DNA of 54,649 nucleotides, from assembly GCA_021813585.1 (NCBI GenBank), contig JAKAJV010000099.1, forward strand, positions 1 to 54,649, written 5' to 3'. The position numbers and the translations under genes are program-made. The notes below the pieces were generated by a model that searched no databases, was not told the origin of the DNA, and saw nothing but the letters and a program-made list of their open reading frames with translations. This DNA is from Bacteroidota bacterium. GTDB taxonomy: Bacteria; Bacteroidota; Ignavibacteria; Ignavibacteriales; Ignavibacteriaceae. Every line of letters starts with the position of its first letter. Positions within the stretch are counted from its first letter, which is position 1. Below are positions 1 to 10,600 of the stretch, piece by piece.

Positions 1-1069
1 CGGCTCGGTAATGGCTGAGAGAATATCTTCACAATTAAACAAGAAAGTATTAGTTGTAGAAAAGCGAAATCATATTGGGGGTAATGCTTATGATGAATAT
101 GATGAGTATGGAATTTTAGTCCATAGATACGGACCTCATATATTTCATACAAATAGTAAAAAAGTGTTTGACTATTTATCTCAGTTTACCGAATGGAGAT
201 TTTATGAACATAAAGTACTGGCAAATATAAACTACGAATTGTATCCTATTCCTATAAATAGATTAACAATAAATAAGCTATATAACAGAAATTTTCAAAC
301 TGATGACGAAGTCAAAAAGTATCTTGAAGAAGTAAAGGAAAGAAGACACCCATTAAAGAATTCTGAAGACATCATTGTAAACCAAGTCGGGATTGATTTA
401 TTTGAAAAATTCTTCAAGTACTATACTAAAAAGCAGTGGAATCTTGAACCCAAAGAATTATCCCCACAAGTCTGTGGGAGAATTCCAGTTAGGTTTAATG
501 ATGATTGCAGATATTTTACAGACAAGTATCAATGCATGCCTAAAGAAGGCTATACGAAAATGTTTGAGCGAATGTTGAACCATCGTAATATAGAAATAAT
601 TTTGAATACTGATTTTAAATGGATATTAGATAACATAAAATTTGGTAAAATAATTTATACTGGACCGATAGATTATTTTTTTGATTATAAATTTGGCAAA
701 CTACCATACCGTTCAATCAGATTTGAGTTTGAACATTTTAAAATAAAAAATTTTCAGAAGGTCGCGCAAGTTAATCATGTATCGCCAGACGTTGAATATA
801 CAAGAGTAATAGAACATAAAAACATAAGCGGGCAAATTACGGATTCAACTACAATTTCTAGGGAGTTTCCTCAATTTGAAGGTGAACCCTATTATCCTAT
901 TCCTACACATGAAAATTGGGAACTTTATATTAAGTATAAAGCTGGGTCAGAGAAACTTGAAGAAGTTATTTTTTGCGGCAGACTGGCTGAGTATAAATAT
1001 TTTAATATGGACCAGGTAGTTGCGAATACATTAAAAATATTTCATAAAGAATTCTTAAATGAGAACTAA
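1..1069 (+). CDS. glf: UDP-galactopyranose mutase (5' end cut by window)
   Basis: This flavoenzyme interconverts UDP-galactopyranose and UDP-galactofuranose in the cytoplasm and supplies Galf to surface glycans. The reading frame is open from base 2, so the Rossmann start (GxGxxG) lies outside the window and the ATG at 11 is internal. The FAD-binding motif GGNAYDEYDEYG is followed by the diagnostic RYGPHIFHT. The C-terminal FAD/active-site part FCGRLAEYKYFNMDQ is intact, so only roughly the first 15 residues are missing. The stop overlaps the next glycosyltransferase start by 11 bases, which suggests translational coupling. It heads the polysaccharide cluster that runs to 7684. Family assignment is secure; use of Galf in this particular glycan is inferred. 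Confidence 0.95.
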   Translation, partial: GSVMAERISSQLNKKVLVVEKRNHIGGNAYDEYDEYGILVHRYGPHIFHTNSKKVFDYLSQFTEWRFYEHKVLANINYELYPIPINRLTINKLYNRNFQTDDEVKKYLEEVKERRHPLKNSEDIIVNQVGIDLFEKFFKYYTKKQWNLEPKELSPQVCGRIPVRFNDDCRYFTDKYQCMPKEGYTKMFERMLNHRNIEIILNTDFKWILDNIKFGKIIYTGPIDYFFDYKFGKLPYRSIRFEFEHFKIKNFQKVAQVNHVSPDVEYTRVIEHKNISGQITDSTTISREFPQFEGEPYYPIPTHENWELYIKYKAGSEKLEEVIFCGRLAEYKYFNMDQVVANTLKIFHKEFLNEN

Positions 1070-1949
1070 TACTTTAGTAACGGTAAATATATTATCCTAC
1101 AATAGAAGAGACGAGCTTAGAAATACTTTACTAAAAGTATTCGAACAGGATTATAAAAATATTGAGGTAATAGTTGTAGATAATGCCTCTATTGACGGAT
1201 CTGCCGAAATGGTAAATGCCGAATTCCCGACGGTTAAACTGATTAGACTTTCAAAAAATATAGGCATAGCCGGCTGGAATGAAGGTTTTAAGATTGCTCG
1301 GGGTGATTTTGTTTTAGTTTTAGATGACGATAGCTATCCAAATAATAATATTATTTCCCAATCGTTGAATGAATTCTCTGGTAATTCTAATGTGGGTGTG
1401 GTTGCATTTAATATATGGAATATAAGCAAAAAAATGAATGAGATTTCTTATAACCCTGCTAATGAGATGCCGCATTTTGTGGGATGTGGTGCTTTGATTA
1501 GAAAAACCGTATTTGAGAGCGTCGGATATTTTAATGAATTATTGTTTTTATATGAACATGAACGTGATTTTACGCTTAGACTGTATGAGAAGGATTACAT
1601 AATAAAATATAAGAACAATCTAGTTGTAAACCACAATGCATCATATCTAAATCGTAGCAATAAAAGAATGAAATATTACTTTACAAGAAATTATTTAATT
1701 ATACTGTTTATTTATTTCAGCTTTAATAAAGTATTTTTAAGGATGATCAGGCTTATTATCGGCAGATGCTATTCTGGAATTAAACAAGGCGGATTTTTCA
1801 GTATCCTTAAGGGAATTGTTTCATTTATAATACTAGTTCCGGAGTTAATGAATTTAAGAGTACCTCTTGAAGAGAGCGTACAAAAAAAGTTTGGATATGG
1901 TTCATTTGCCGGAGGATTTCACTTTAAAGAATTTGATTGGTACAATTAA
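1059..1949 (+). CDS. Glycosyltransferase family 2
   Basis: A 296-residue GT-A fold glycosyltransferase of the rhamnosyl/galactofuranosyl-transferase type. The N-terminal nucleotide-binding region has SYNRRDEL and VVDNASIDGS, and the metal-binding DxD-type motif appears as VLDDDSYPN near residue 90. An acceptor-side ED-like motif lies in LFLYEHERDFTLRLYEKDY. The C-terminal third is hydrophobic and probably membrane-associated. It overlaps glf by 11 bases and the following GT4 frame closely, so it belongs to one transcription unit. Donor and acceptor cannot be told from sequence; the adjacent mutase makes Galf a candidate donor. Confidence 0.88.
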   Translation: MRTNTLVTVNILSYNRRDELRNTLLKVFEQDYKNIEVIVVDNASIDGSAEMVNAEFPTVKLIRLSKNIGIAGWNEGFKIARGDFVLVLDDDSYPNNNIISQSLNEFSGNSNVGVVAFNIWNISKKMNEISYNPANEMPHFVGCGALIRKTVFESVGYFNELLFLYEHERDFTLRLYEKDYIIKYKNNLVVNHNASYLNRSNKRMKYYFTRNYLIILFIYFSFNKVFLRMIRLIIGRCYSGIKQGGFFSILKGIVSFIILVPELMNLRVPLEESVQKKFGYGSFAGGFHFKEFDWYN

Positions 1950-1960
1950 AAAATATCAAC

Positions 1961-3115
1961 ATGAATCTTTATATCCTTGAAATAAAAGCTCACGAAGCCG
2001 GTCATTATACCCAAGAACTAAATGAATTCTGTAAACATATAAAGTCATTTTTTAATTCAATAAAAATTCTAACAGCTTTCGGCTTCAAAGATAAATGGAT
2101 GCCCATTGAAAATTGTGAAATTATTTCATTGTGCTCAGATAAGAGTTATAATAAATACACTTACTTCAGTTTCACTAAAAAGCTATATAATTATCAATGG
2201 GAATTTTATAAAAGCGCAGTTGAGATTATCTCTAAATTTCCTAGCAATGAAAACGTTATTCACATATGGGATGTGTGGTCTGTTTTTCCAATATGGTATT
2301 TTTTGACTCCACTAAAAAATTTAAAAATTATTAATCTTAAATCTGTACATCGTAAACAAATGAATGTTATGGGGAGTAAAAATATCGGATTAATCCAAGG
2401 GCAGATATCAAAAATATTACTTAGAAGAATCGCAAATAAATATATCGCTCATACCGCTGGGATAGTTGATGAGGCAGTAGGTATTGGAATAGAGAAAAAT
2501 AAAATTGTAAAAGTCGGAATCGGCATTGAGAATGCCGGTTTGCTATTTAGTAAATCGGAGGCTCGGGAAAAATTGAATCTTCCTCCAAATCTATTCTTAG
2601 TTCTTTTCTTCGGTGTGATTAGGGAAGAAAAAGGGATATATGAACTGTTTAATCATATAAAGAATGTTTCACTCGAATTTAAACTTTTTATTGTAGGTGA
2701 GAATAGATTAAATAAATCACTAACCGAAATATCAAAAGATTACGGCATTGAAGAAAAAGTTATTATTGAATCAAGGTATATTTGGGATGATGAAATTGAG
2801 AAATATTTTCGAGCTTCAGATGCTGTAATAATTTGTCATAAAAAAGGGTTTAAAGGTGAATCTGGGGTATTACTGAAAGCTATTCAATATCAAATACCAG
2901 TAATTACAAATTTAGGAAGCAATTCTGCAAGAATAGTTAAAGAGGAAGGAATCGGTTCTGTCTTTAGTTTATTAAAACCGGGAAGTATTACGGATGCTAT
3001 TTCATATATAATGACCAATCAAGACATAATTGATAAAAATTTAGAATTATCAAGAAAGAAATTTTCCTGGGATCAGATGATACCTGAATATAGATCAATT
3101 TATTTCTCGAACTGA
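1961..3115 (+). CDS. Glycosyltransferase family 4
   Basis: A GT-B fold retaining glycosyltransferase of about 384 residues. The N-terminal domain begins MNLYILEIKAHEAGHYTQ. The C-terminal domain has the typical LFFGVIREEKGIYEL strand and the nucleotide-sugar site GESGVLLKAIQYQIPVI. I place the start at the ATG at 1961 because the protein then begins directly with its first beta strand and sits 11 bases after the previous stop; an in-frame ATG at 1937 would add eight residues and overlap the upstream gene. It is followed after two bases by another glycosyltransferase. The sugar specificity is unknown. Confidence 0.85.
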   Translation: MNLYILEIKAHEAGHYTQELNEFCKHIKSFFNSIKILTAFGFKDKWMPIENCEIISLCSDKSYNKYTYFSFTKKLYNYQWEFYKSAVEIISKFPSNENVIHIWDVWSVFPIWYFLTPLKNLKIINLKSVHRKQMNVMGSKNIGLIQGQISKILLRRIANKYIAHTAGIVDEAVGIGIEKNKIVKVGIGIENAGLLFSKSEAREKLNLPPNLFLVLFFGVIREEKGIYELFNHIKNVSLEFKLFIVGENRLNKSLTEISKDYGIEEKVIIESRYIWDDEIEKYFRASDAVIICHKKGFKGESGVLLKAIQYQIPVITNLGSNSARIVKEEGIGSVFSLLKPGSITDAISYIMTNQDIIDKNLELSRKKFSWDQMIPEYRSIYFSN

Positions 3116-3117
3116 TT

Positions 3118-4074
3118 ATGAACAAATTAGAAATCTCTGTATTAATTACAACTTATAATTGCGGTGAATATATAACTCAATCTATTAAAAGCATATTAAA
3201 TCAGACATATAAAGATTTTGAATTATTGATAATAGATGACGGCTCGACTGATAATACAGAAAAAATTATCAGCGGTTTTTATGATGAGCGGATTAGATAT
3301 ATAAAATTACCTCATGCAGGAAGAAGCAAAGCATTAAATTACGGTTTAAAAGTAGCTAAATCCGGTTGGGTTGCCTTAATGGATGCCGACGATATTAGTC
3401 ATTCAGTTCGTTTAGAGCGTCAAGTAGAACATATTGTCAAGGGTAATAATTTTATTATTTCCACATGGTCTGCGTACTTTGTAAAAAATAAAATCTTATA
3501 TACAGTCGAAACTCCTCAATTTGGCCCCGAAGTTAAAAGAAAGTTGGCGCTGCACTCTTATATATGTAACTCAAGTGTATTATTTAATAAAAACTTTATT
3601 TTAGCAAGTGGGGGCTATAATGAAAATTTAGAACGTTTTGAGGATTATGAGCTTTGGCTAAGGATAAAAGACAAAGCTGAATTTGTAGTTATACCAGGAT
3701 ATTTTCAATTCGTGCGAGTAAGGAAGGATTCGTCATCTAACTTTAATAAGATTGAAACGAGAAAAATTATTTATGGAATCCAAGAAACTTATTACAGAGA
3801 TTTTCATAGTAATTTTTTGAATTATAGTAAATTTGAAGAATTAGCAGTTAGAGGCTGGCGCGAATTTTTTTACGGAGATAAGATAAAAGCCAGAAGCCAA
3901 TGGGAGAAATTATTTTTTGCCAAGCCCAGTATAAAAATTTTCTTAGCCTACTTATTAACTTTTCTCCCGACTTTTTATTTAAATAGTGTAAGAGAACTTA
4001 GATTTAAATTAAGGTTAAAGTATATCTTAAAAAAGATAATGACTTTAAATGAATTACCATTACAAAATGGTTAG
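3118..4074 (+). CDS. Glycosyltransferase family 2
   Basis: A 318-residue GT-A glycosyltransferase. The classic start VLITTYNCGEYITQSIKSIL is followed by IDDGSTDNTEKI, the acceptor-loop GRSKALNYGL, and the metal-binding LMDADDISH. The catalytic-base region appears as ERFEDYELWLRIK. The C-terminus carries a hydrophobic segment around residues 280-300 that may tether it to the membrane. It begins two bases after the previous stop, consistent with one polycistronic message. It resembles capsule and O-antigen transferases, but substrate cannot be assigned. Confidence 0.9.
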   Translation: MNKLEISVLITTYNCGEYITQSIKSILNQTYKDFELLIIDDGSTDNTEKIISGFYDERIRYIKLPHAGRSKALNYGLKVAKSGWVALMDADDISHSVRLERQVEHIVKGNNFIISTWSAYFVKNKILYTVETPQFGPEVKRKLALHSYICNSSVLFNKNFILASGGYNENLERFEDYELWLRIKDKAEFVVIPGYFQFVRVRKDSSSNFNKIETRKIIYGIQETYYRDFHSNFLNYSKFEELAVRGWREFFYGDKIKARSQWEKLFFAKPSIKIFLAYLLTFLPTFYLNSVRELRFKLRLKYILKKIMTLNELPLQNG

Positions 4075-4111
4075 CCTTTTTAAAAATTTATAATTAGTAA
4101 ACTTGATATAA

Positions 4112-5581
4112 ATGAAAATTAATACTAGAGCTTATTTATTTTTAATTTCAATTATTATAATATTCCTTGTAATAAGTAGTTATTTATATGGTTATTATAA
4201 ATTAGGCGACGATACTTATATTTATCTTCAATATGCGAAGAATTTAATCAATCATTTAGAAATATCATTTAATCCTGGCGAAAAAAGTTATGGCTTTACA
4301 AGTCCATTATGGTTATCCCTAATTATCGGAATGTATAGCTTCTTTCACAAACTAAATTCTATCCCCGAAATATTATCTCTTGTATTTTCAGTATCCACTC
4401 TTGTAGTTTGGTTCTTTATAATTAAACAAAGGACTTCAAGCAATCTAATTCTAATTTTATCGTTAATGATTATTGCTTTCGATCCAAATCTTCTTAAGCA
4501 TAGTCATTTAGGTATGGAAGCACCGTTAAGCTATTTCCTTTCTTCAATAATAATTTTGCTTTTCCTTGAATATAGCAGAAAGCCAAGACCGTATGTTTTA
4601 GGTGTTGTTTTTGGTTTTTACAACTTAGTGAGACCCGAAAGTTTTATTTTGGCAATAATAATAATCGTTGCGTTGCACAAATATTCCCAAATAAGTCTCA
4701 ACAGCATAATAAAGATTGTTGTTACTGCTGTTATCGTAGTTTTACCGTGGTACGCATTTTCAATTTTTTATTTTAAAACATTGCTGCCTTATACCTCTCT
4801 GGCTAAAGGACTATCATTTCAAATCGGAAGAAATTTTTTAATGCAGTTTAAAAGCAGCTTGGAAATAATTGCCGGAAATTATTTTATAATTTTATTTTTT
4901 GACTCAATACTTATATCTATTTTATTTTTTAAGATAAAAATAGCAAAGACTAATTCATATTTGCTTTTAACAATTATAATACTATTTGCGTATATACTGT
5001 TATATTCATTCATTATAAATAATGAATTGGTTTATGCCCGTTATTATGCAATAACATTTCCATTTTTAATGATGACTACGGTCTTTTTAATTAATAATAA
5101 TATTGTTAATAAGAAAAGTATATTAATAATTTTGGTTATTATAATTACTACTTTCGCCGGCTTGTCATATTTCTATTCAAACATAAATAGGAGTTTGTTT
5201 TTATCTAATGAAAACATGGAAAATGAAATTGTCGAATGGGTGAAGAAAAATACTTCAGTTAATTCTACTATAGTTCGTTCCCGTATTGGAAAAATAGGAT
5301 ACTTAACCGACAGAAACATATGCGATCCGGTTGGATTGATAAATCCCGATATTATTAATTATTATATGTCCGGTGATGTTATTAAATATTATCAAAAAGT
5401 TAGGCCTGATTATTTTATAGGAAATTTTGATGAGTTAATCGGTCAGCTACCAACTACAGAAGCAGTTAAGATTGAGAAAGTTTTTATCCTCCGGCGCCCT
5501 GTCTTGCTCAGGGATTATTTATTGAACAATTATGGCAAATACCAAATAAAAATTTATAAAATCATTTGGCACGATGATTAA
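4112..5581 (+). CDS. Polytopic GT39/ArnT-like glycosyltransferase
   Basis: A 489-residue integral membrane protein with many hydrophobic helices and a soluble C-terminal part. After the first helix it has LGDDTYIYLQYAKNL, and then FNPGEKSYGFTSPLWLSL. This Asp-rich first loop plus a following TSP/TNFLW-like motif is typical of C-superfamily (GT39/arabinofuranosyl-type) enzymes that use polyprenyl-phosphate sugars on the periplasmic side. The C-terminal domain (about 370-489) is polar and probably binds acceptor. Very low GC and AT-rich codon use match its neighbours in the cluster. Its role, probably late modification of the glycan, is inferred from topology and context. Confidence 0.72.
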   Translation: MKINTRAYLFLISIIIIFLVISSYLYGYYKLGDDTYIYLQYAKNLINHLEISFNPGEKSYGFTSPLWLSLIIGMYSFFHKLNSIPEILSLVFSVSTLVVWFFIIKQRTSSNLILILSLMIIAFDPNLLKHSHLGMEAPLSYFLSSIIILLFLEYSRKPRPYVLGVVFGFYNLVRPESFILAIIIIVALHKYSQISLNSIIKIVVTAVIVVLPWYAFSIFYFKTLLPYTSLAKGLSFQIGRNFLMQFKSSLEIIAGNYFIILFFDSILISILFFKIKIAKTNSYLLLTIIILFAYILLYSFIINNELVYARYYAITFPFLMMTTVFLINNNIVNKKSILIILVIIITTFAGLSYFYSNINRSLFLSNENMENEIVEWVKKNTSVNSTIVRSRIGKIGYLTDRNICDPVGLINPDIINYYMSGDVIKYYQKVRPDYFIGNFDELIGQLPTTEAVKIEKVFILRRPVLLRDYLLNNYGKYQIKIYKIIWHDD

Positions 5582-5699
5582 TGGAAATAAAGAATACTTT
5601 TTTGTCATAGGTATTGTTAGTACTGTCCTTTTTTTATTATTCAAATACTATATACACTATGAATCAGGAAATAAAGCAAGGATGAATTTCCTTGAGTAA
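5574..5699 (+). CDS. Tiny single-helix membrane protein (41 aa)
   Basis: A 41-codon frame starting MINGNKEYFF whose ATG overlaps the stop of the GT39-like gene (ATGATTAA). Residues 8-25 form one hydrophobic helix, followed by a short polar tail rich in Lys, Arg and Glu. The tight overlap and the coherent membrane-helix composition in a 160-base space otherwise without a gene are the only evidence that it is real. It could be a small partner of the membrane glycosyltransferase or a chance frame. No family is recognised. Confidence 0.35.
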   Translation: MINGNKEYFFVIGIVSTVLFLLFKYYIHYESGNKARMNFLE

Positions 5700-5741
5700 A
5701 AAGGATACCTTTATCTTATCCGAATTAAACCATGAATTTAA

Positions 5742-6827
5742 ATGAAAGTACTCCATCTTCAACCTGAATTGAATATTACATGCGGCGTTTCTAAGGCTAT
5801 TTATACGCTAACTAGAAATGCCTCTTCAGAAGTTGATAATTTTATAGTAACTCTAGGAGGTGATGGGATCGAAAGATTTAATTATCTTGGTGAAAGGCTG
5901 ATCTTATTGAATTATAAAAAAAGTAATATTTTTTATACCCCCATCATTTTTTTAAATGTGTTAAGAATTTGCATAAGAAAAAATATCGACATCATCCACT
6001 CGCATCATCGTTATTTTGATTTGATGGCATACTTAATATCCAAATTAAAAAGGATTAAGACCGTTACTACTGTTCATAGCATGGTTAGAGGTTATGAAAA
6101 TATAAGTTATAAATCGGATATTATAATTTCAGTCAGTAATTCAATAAAGAATCATTTGATAAATCAATTTTCGATCAAAGAGAGAAAAATAAAAGTAATT
6201 CACAATTTCGTATTAAAAGAAGAATCAACTCACATAAGCGATAAAAATAATATAGGTATATTTCTTCCTGATAACTCATTAAACGTTGTTTTCATCGGAA
6301 GATTTGATGATGAAAAAGGAATAGATATTTTATTAAAGGCCTTTTTAAGCGTGCAGAATTCCAATCCCAAGTTATATTTAATACTTGTAGGGAGCGGAAG
6401 TAAAGAAAAATTTGTAAAAGATTTTATTAAAGGAAATAATTTAAGTGCTACAGTTGTTGAGCCGCGTTATGATATTTTTGATATTTATAAGATTGCCGAT
6501 TTAGTTGTTCTGCCTTCTAGAGTAGACCCATTTCCATTGGTTATGCTCGAAGCAGGCTTAATGAAATTGCCTTTTATCGGGAGTAACGTTGACGGTATTG
6601 CCGAAGTAATCGTTCACGAGAGTAACGGATTATTATTTGAAAAAGAAAACATCGGAGAACTATCCGGCATGATCGAATACATGACGGCAGACATTAATAA
6701 AGCAAAGCAGTATGGTATAAATTTATATAACGATGTAATTAATAATTACCTCGCCGAAAAAGGAATTGCTTCCTACAAAAAAGTTTATACGGAGTTACTC
6801 TTAGAGAGAAATGAATTAATCAATTAA
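5742..6827 (+). CDS. Glycosyltransferase family 4
   Basis: A 361-residue GT-B glycosyltransferase. The N-terminal acceptor domain begins MKVLHLQPELNITCGVSKA and includes IIHSHHRYFDLM and TVTTVHSM. The C-terminal donor domain has VVFIGRFDDEKGIDILLKAF and the EX7E-like nucleotide-sugar site in PFPLVMLEAGLMKLPFIGS. Length and domain order are normal for the family. It sits between the membrane glycosyltransferase and the WecG/TagA-type enzyme in the same orientation. Sugar specificity is unknown. Confidence 0.92.
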   Translation: MKVLHLQPELNITCGVSKAIYTLTRNASSEVDNFIVTLGGDGIERFNYLGERLILLNYKKSNIFYTPIIFLNVLRICIRKNIDIIHSHHRYFDLMAYLISKLKRIKTVTTVHSMVRGYENISYKSDIIISVSNSIKNHLINQFSIKERKIKVIHNFVLKEESTHISDKNNIGIFLPDNSLNVVFIGRFDDEKGIDILLKAFLSVQNSNPKLYLILVGSGSKEKFVKDFIKGNNLSATVVEPRYDIFDIYKIADLVVLPSRVDPFPLVMLEAGLMKLPFIGSNVDGIAEVIVHESNGLLFEKENIGELSGMIEYMTADINKAKQYGINLYNDVINNYLAEKGIASYKKVYTELLLERNELIN

Positions 6828-6916
6828 TAAATAAATTATTATCATGTTAATTAAAAATTTAAATATTACAAGAATAAATCATTTAACTTCGGATCTTGAA
6901 ACATATCTAAAAAAAT

Positions 6917-7684
6917 ATGACTTTTAATGAAAAGAATTTTTTGAAATATAAATTTTTTGATGTAGATGTTACTTTCCTTGACTATCCTGACATTCTTGAA
7001 GCGATATTTAATTCTCCGTTAAGGACTTTTACCTGCGTTAATCAGTATTATCTTAATTTAGTATACGAAGACGAGCAATATGGAACATTGTTAAAAAGTT
7101 TTGATATGATTCATCCGGACGGCATAGGTATAATCTTCGCGAAAAAAATTCTTTTCAGGGATACTAATAAAGTTATTAGAATTAACGGATCCGATTTATA
7201 CTTAAAGATAATTGATAGACTGCATTGCGAAGACAAAAATATTTTTCTACTGGGCGATTTGGGAGACGTTGTAGAAAAGTCATGTACCAAGATTAAAGAA
7301 CTGTATCCGGGAATAAAAGTACAAGGCATTCATCACGGTTACATCGATCTTGACGATGAAAGAATAATTGAAACTATAAACCACACCAACAGTTTTTTAT
7401 TAATGGTTGGATTAGGTTCTAAAAGACAGGAGTACTGGATACACAAATGGTCGGGCAAGCTTAATGTAGAAAAAATTGTTGTAGTCGGCGGAGGATTTAG
7501 AATTATATCGAATGACAGGGCAAGAGGACCGGTCTGGATTCAGAATCTGGGTTTGGAATGGCTTGTTCGTTTGATAACCGAACCTAAAAAGTATTGGATT
7601 AGATACTTAATTGGAATTCCATTATTTTTTATCAGGATAATTAAGTATAAGAAATTAATTAATATCCCAATGGTTCCGAAGTGA
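6917..7684 (+). CDS. WecG/TagA/CpsF family glycosyltransferase (GT26)
   Basis: A 255-residue member of the GT26 family, whose enzymes transfer ManNAc or related sugars to undecaprenyl-PP-linked acceptors at the inner face of the membrane. The family landmarks are all visible: FTCVNQYYLNLVYED, the catalytic-Asp region IHPDGIGIIFAKKI, IRINGSDLYL, FLLGDLGDVVE, the glycine-rich MVGLGSKRQEYWIHKW and the C-terminal RARGPVWIQNLGLEWLVRL. The C-terminal amphipathic segment WIRYLIGIPLFFIR probably binds the membrane. Its stop overlaps the GTG start of the PorU-like sortase by four bases, which couples an early glycan-assembly enzyme to secretion of sortase substrates. Confidence 0.93.
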   Translation: MTFNEKNFLKYKFFDVDVTFLDYPDILEAIFNSPLRTFTCVNQYYLNLVYEDEQYGTLLKSFDMIHPDGIGIIFAKKILFRDTNKVIRINGSDLYLKIIDRLHCEDKNIFLLGDLGDVVEKSCTKIKELYPGIKVQGIHHGYIDLDDERIIETINHTNSFLLMVGLGSKRQEYWIHKWSGKLNVEKIVVVGGGFRIISNDRARGPVWIQNLGLEWLVRLITEPKKYWIRYLIGIPLFFIRIIKYKKLINIPMVPK

Positions 7685-10600
7685 AATCACATTTTGTTTT
7701 AATAATTACTTCTCTGCTGCTGTTAACCGGCAACAATCTATTGGCTCAAAAAGGGAATATTCTAAAAGTCGAAAAGAGCACCTTTATATTTTCGGTAGTA
7801 ACTCCCAAGCCGCTTTTTAAGGATGCTAAGGAAGGGCAGTTCACCATAAGGGACTATTATCAGTTTACAGACGTATCAAAACCGGGGACGTATAAACTTC
7901 CTTCTGAAAATTTAATTCTGGCAATTCCCCCTGAATCGAGACCTAACTTTAAGATTGTTGAAAAATCGGAGGCGGCTATTAGCTCTGTTCTGCCTGCAAT
8001 AAATCCCAGGGTTATAATTCAGAACGACTCTTCAACCGTCTTAAAATCTATCGGCTATGATCAAGTAAAAAATATTTCCTATATTAAGCCGGTAATAGAA
8101 GTATTGGGGTATTTCTGGTATAGAGATTTTTACTGCGCCTATCTCCGGATAAATACTTTCAGTTATAATTACAGCTTAAATAAAATTACCGGAATAAACG
8201 AGCTGAAGATTGAAGCCGATTTCAATAATGTATATAATTTCAAAACTTCAGACCCTATTGTTATAAGGTCTAAATTCGATTATGACCTGAGCAAGATAAT
8301 TTATGATTCGGATATTGCCGAACAGTTTAGAAACAAGCCTGCTTACGTTTCTTCCGATTCTGCTTCGGCATGGATAAATTATAACACGACTTATATTAAG
8401 CTTGCAGTTGGTAAAGACGGCATTTACAGAATTACAAAAAACTATCTTGAACAAAACGGAATTAATACTTCATCAATTGATCCCGCCACGTTTCAGCTCT
8501 TTAATTACGGCAAGGAAGTTCCGATTTATGTTTCGGGGGAAAACGACGGCTCCTTCGATCAAAACGATTTTATAGAATTCTGGGGAGCGAGGAACTATCC
8601 TTTAATTTCTTATAGAGTTATCAATAGCCCCGATCAAGAATACAATGAATATCTAAATCGCTATACAGATACTTCATGTTATTTTTTAACATGGGGTATT
8701 AAAAAAGGCGAGAGAGTTACCGAAGAAAATTTAAATACTATACTTCCCGCCGATACATTAAACTTCTATACTGAAGTTGATCATTACGAATCTAATACAA
8801 TGTATCAAAACCAAAGCGATAACGAGGTTGCCAATCAAACACCAAACTGGTATGGTAACAAAACCTGGTATTGGCAGTGGCTGCTTGTACAAAGTAAGGA
8901 TTACGGTTTTTCCGTCTCCAATTTAGTACCCAACAAAGAGGCTCGCTTTTACATGAAGCTTGTAAGCGGAGGTTCCAATGCAGCATTGCGCTCTCATAAC
9001 TTGGCATTGAAGTATAACAATACAACCTTGGACTCTGAGATCATCAACCGGTTTAACCAGGTAGTGCTTTCCGGAAAAATTAATTCCGGGCTACTAACCA
9101 ACGGCAACGACGAATTAACATTTACAAATTATAACAACGGTACATCTCCCAACTATTTAGCCCTAGATTGGTACGATATTGAATATCCGAGACAGCTTAA
9201 TCTAATAAACGATTCTTTATTATTTAATTTTAGAGATTCTTCTTCCCTGGGACCGAAAACGATAAAGATAAATAATGTTCCTTCAGCAGGCTATTCGTTA
9301 TACAGAACATCGCCGGGCTTGAAGAAAATTGTGAACTTCAATATCGTTGATAGCACAATCTATTTTGAAGATACTGTATTTTATAACGGTCAGTATTGCA
9401 TTGCCGGTCCGGCAAAAATATTATCGCCTACTTTTATTTACGAAAAGAGATTTACTAATATGGCTGATACACCCGTACAGGCGGATTATATAGCAATTAC
9501 GCATCCTAAATTCCTAAACGCTGCATCAAATTATGTCTCCCAGATTTCCAGCATGTTCAATTTAAGCACCAAGTTGATTAACGTAGATGACATATATGAT
9601 CTTTACGGTTTTGGCTATCCCACACCCGAGTCTATAAAATTATTCATAATGGATGCGATGCAGAACTGGAAGGAGCCAAAGCCTTCCTATTTTACACTTA
9701 TCGGGGATGCCGATTATGATTATAAAGGTTATCTTTTAAAAAATAACGGTGTCAGGGTAGGAGAGAACTACGTCCCTTCCTACGGCGATCCCGTAGGAGA
9801 TGATTGGTATGTTATATTCAATGATAATATTCCGATTCCGCAGTTGAAGCTTGGTAGAATTCCTGTAAACGAACCGAGCGAACTGAATTATTATTTATCC
9901 AAAGTTGAAGAAAATAAAAGCCAGCCGTATTCCGGTTGGAATAAAAGATATTTGTTTTTTTCAGGCGGCATACAGTCAAGCGACTACCAGCAATTCAAAG
10001 CGGTAAACGATAACGTTATCTCCAAGGTTATTAGCCCACGTCCTATTGCAGGAGATTATTCCCATTTTTATAAGACTCAAACACCTCAGACGGACTTTGG
10101 GCCTTTCACCAACCAGCAGCTTCAAACGGCAATTGATAACGGCGGAGTATTTATCTCATATATTGGTCATAGCGGCACGGCTACCTGGGATAACAGCATA
10201 AACAATGTTAGCCAGTTGCAGAATACTGTAGACAGGTTTCCTTTAATAACTGACTTTGGGTGTTCTACAAATAAATTTGCCGAGCCGGATATTGTCTGTT
10301 TCGGCGAGCGCTTCCTGCTCGATAACGATGGTCAGGCAATCGGTTATATCGGGAATTCATCTTTAGGATTTGTTTCCACTGCAACAGCAGTGCCTCTGGA
10401 GTTTTATGAATCTTTAGCCAGCGATTCATTAAGAGAGGTCGGGAACGCTCACACTATGGCGAAGTCAAAGTTGTTCACTTACTTCGGCAATTCGGCAGTT
10501 AACAAAGTTTTCGCATACACAAATGTACTTTTAGGTGATCCCGCGGTCAGGTTAAAAATTCCCGATGAGCCGAATTTACTGGTGAATGGTAATAGCTTTA

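Noticed and set aside
6844-6927. 27-codon frame (MLIKNLNITRINHLTSDLET start) overlapping the GT26 start
   Set aside because: Too short, no ribosome site and no recognisable composition; probably leader sequence.
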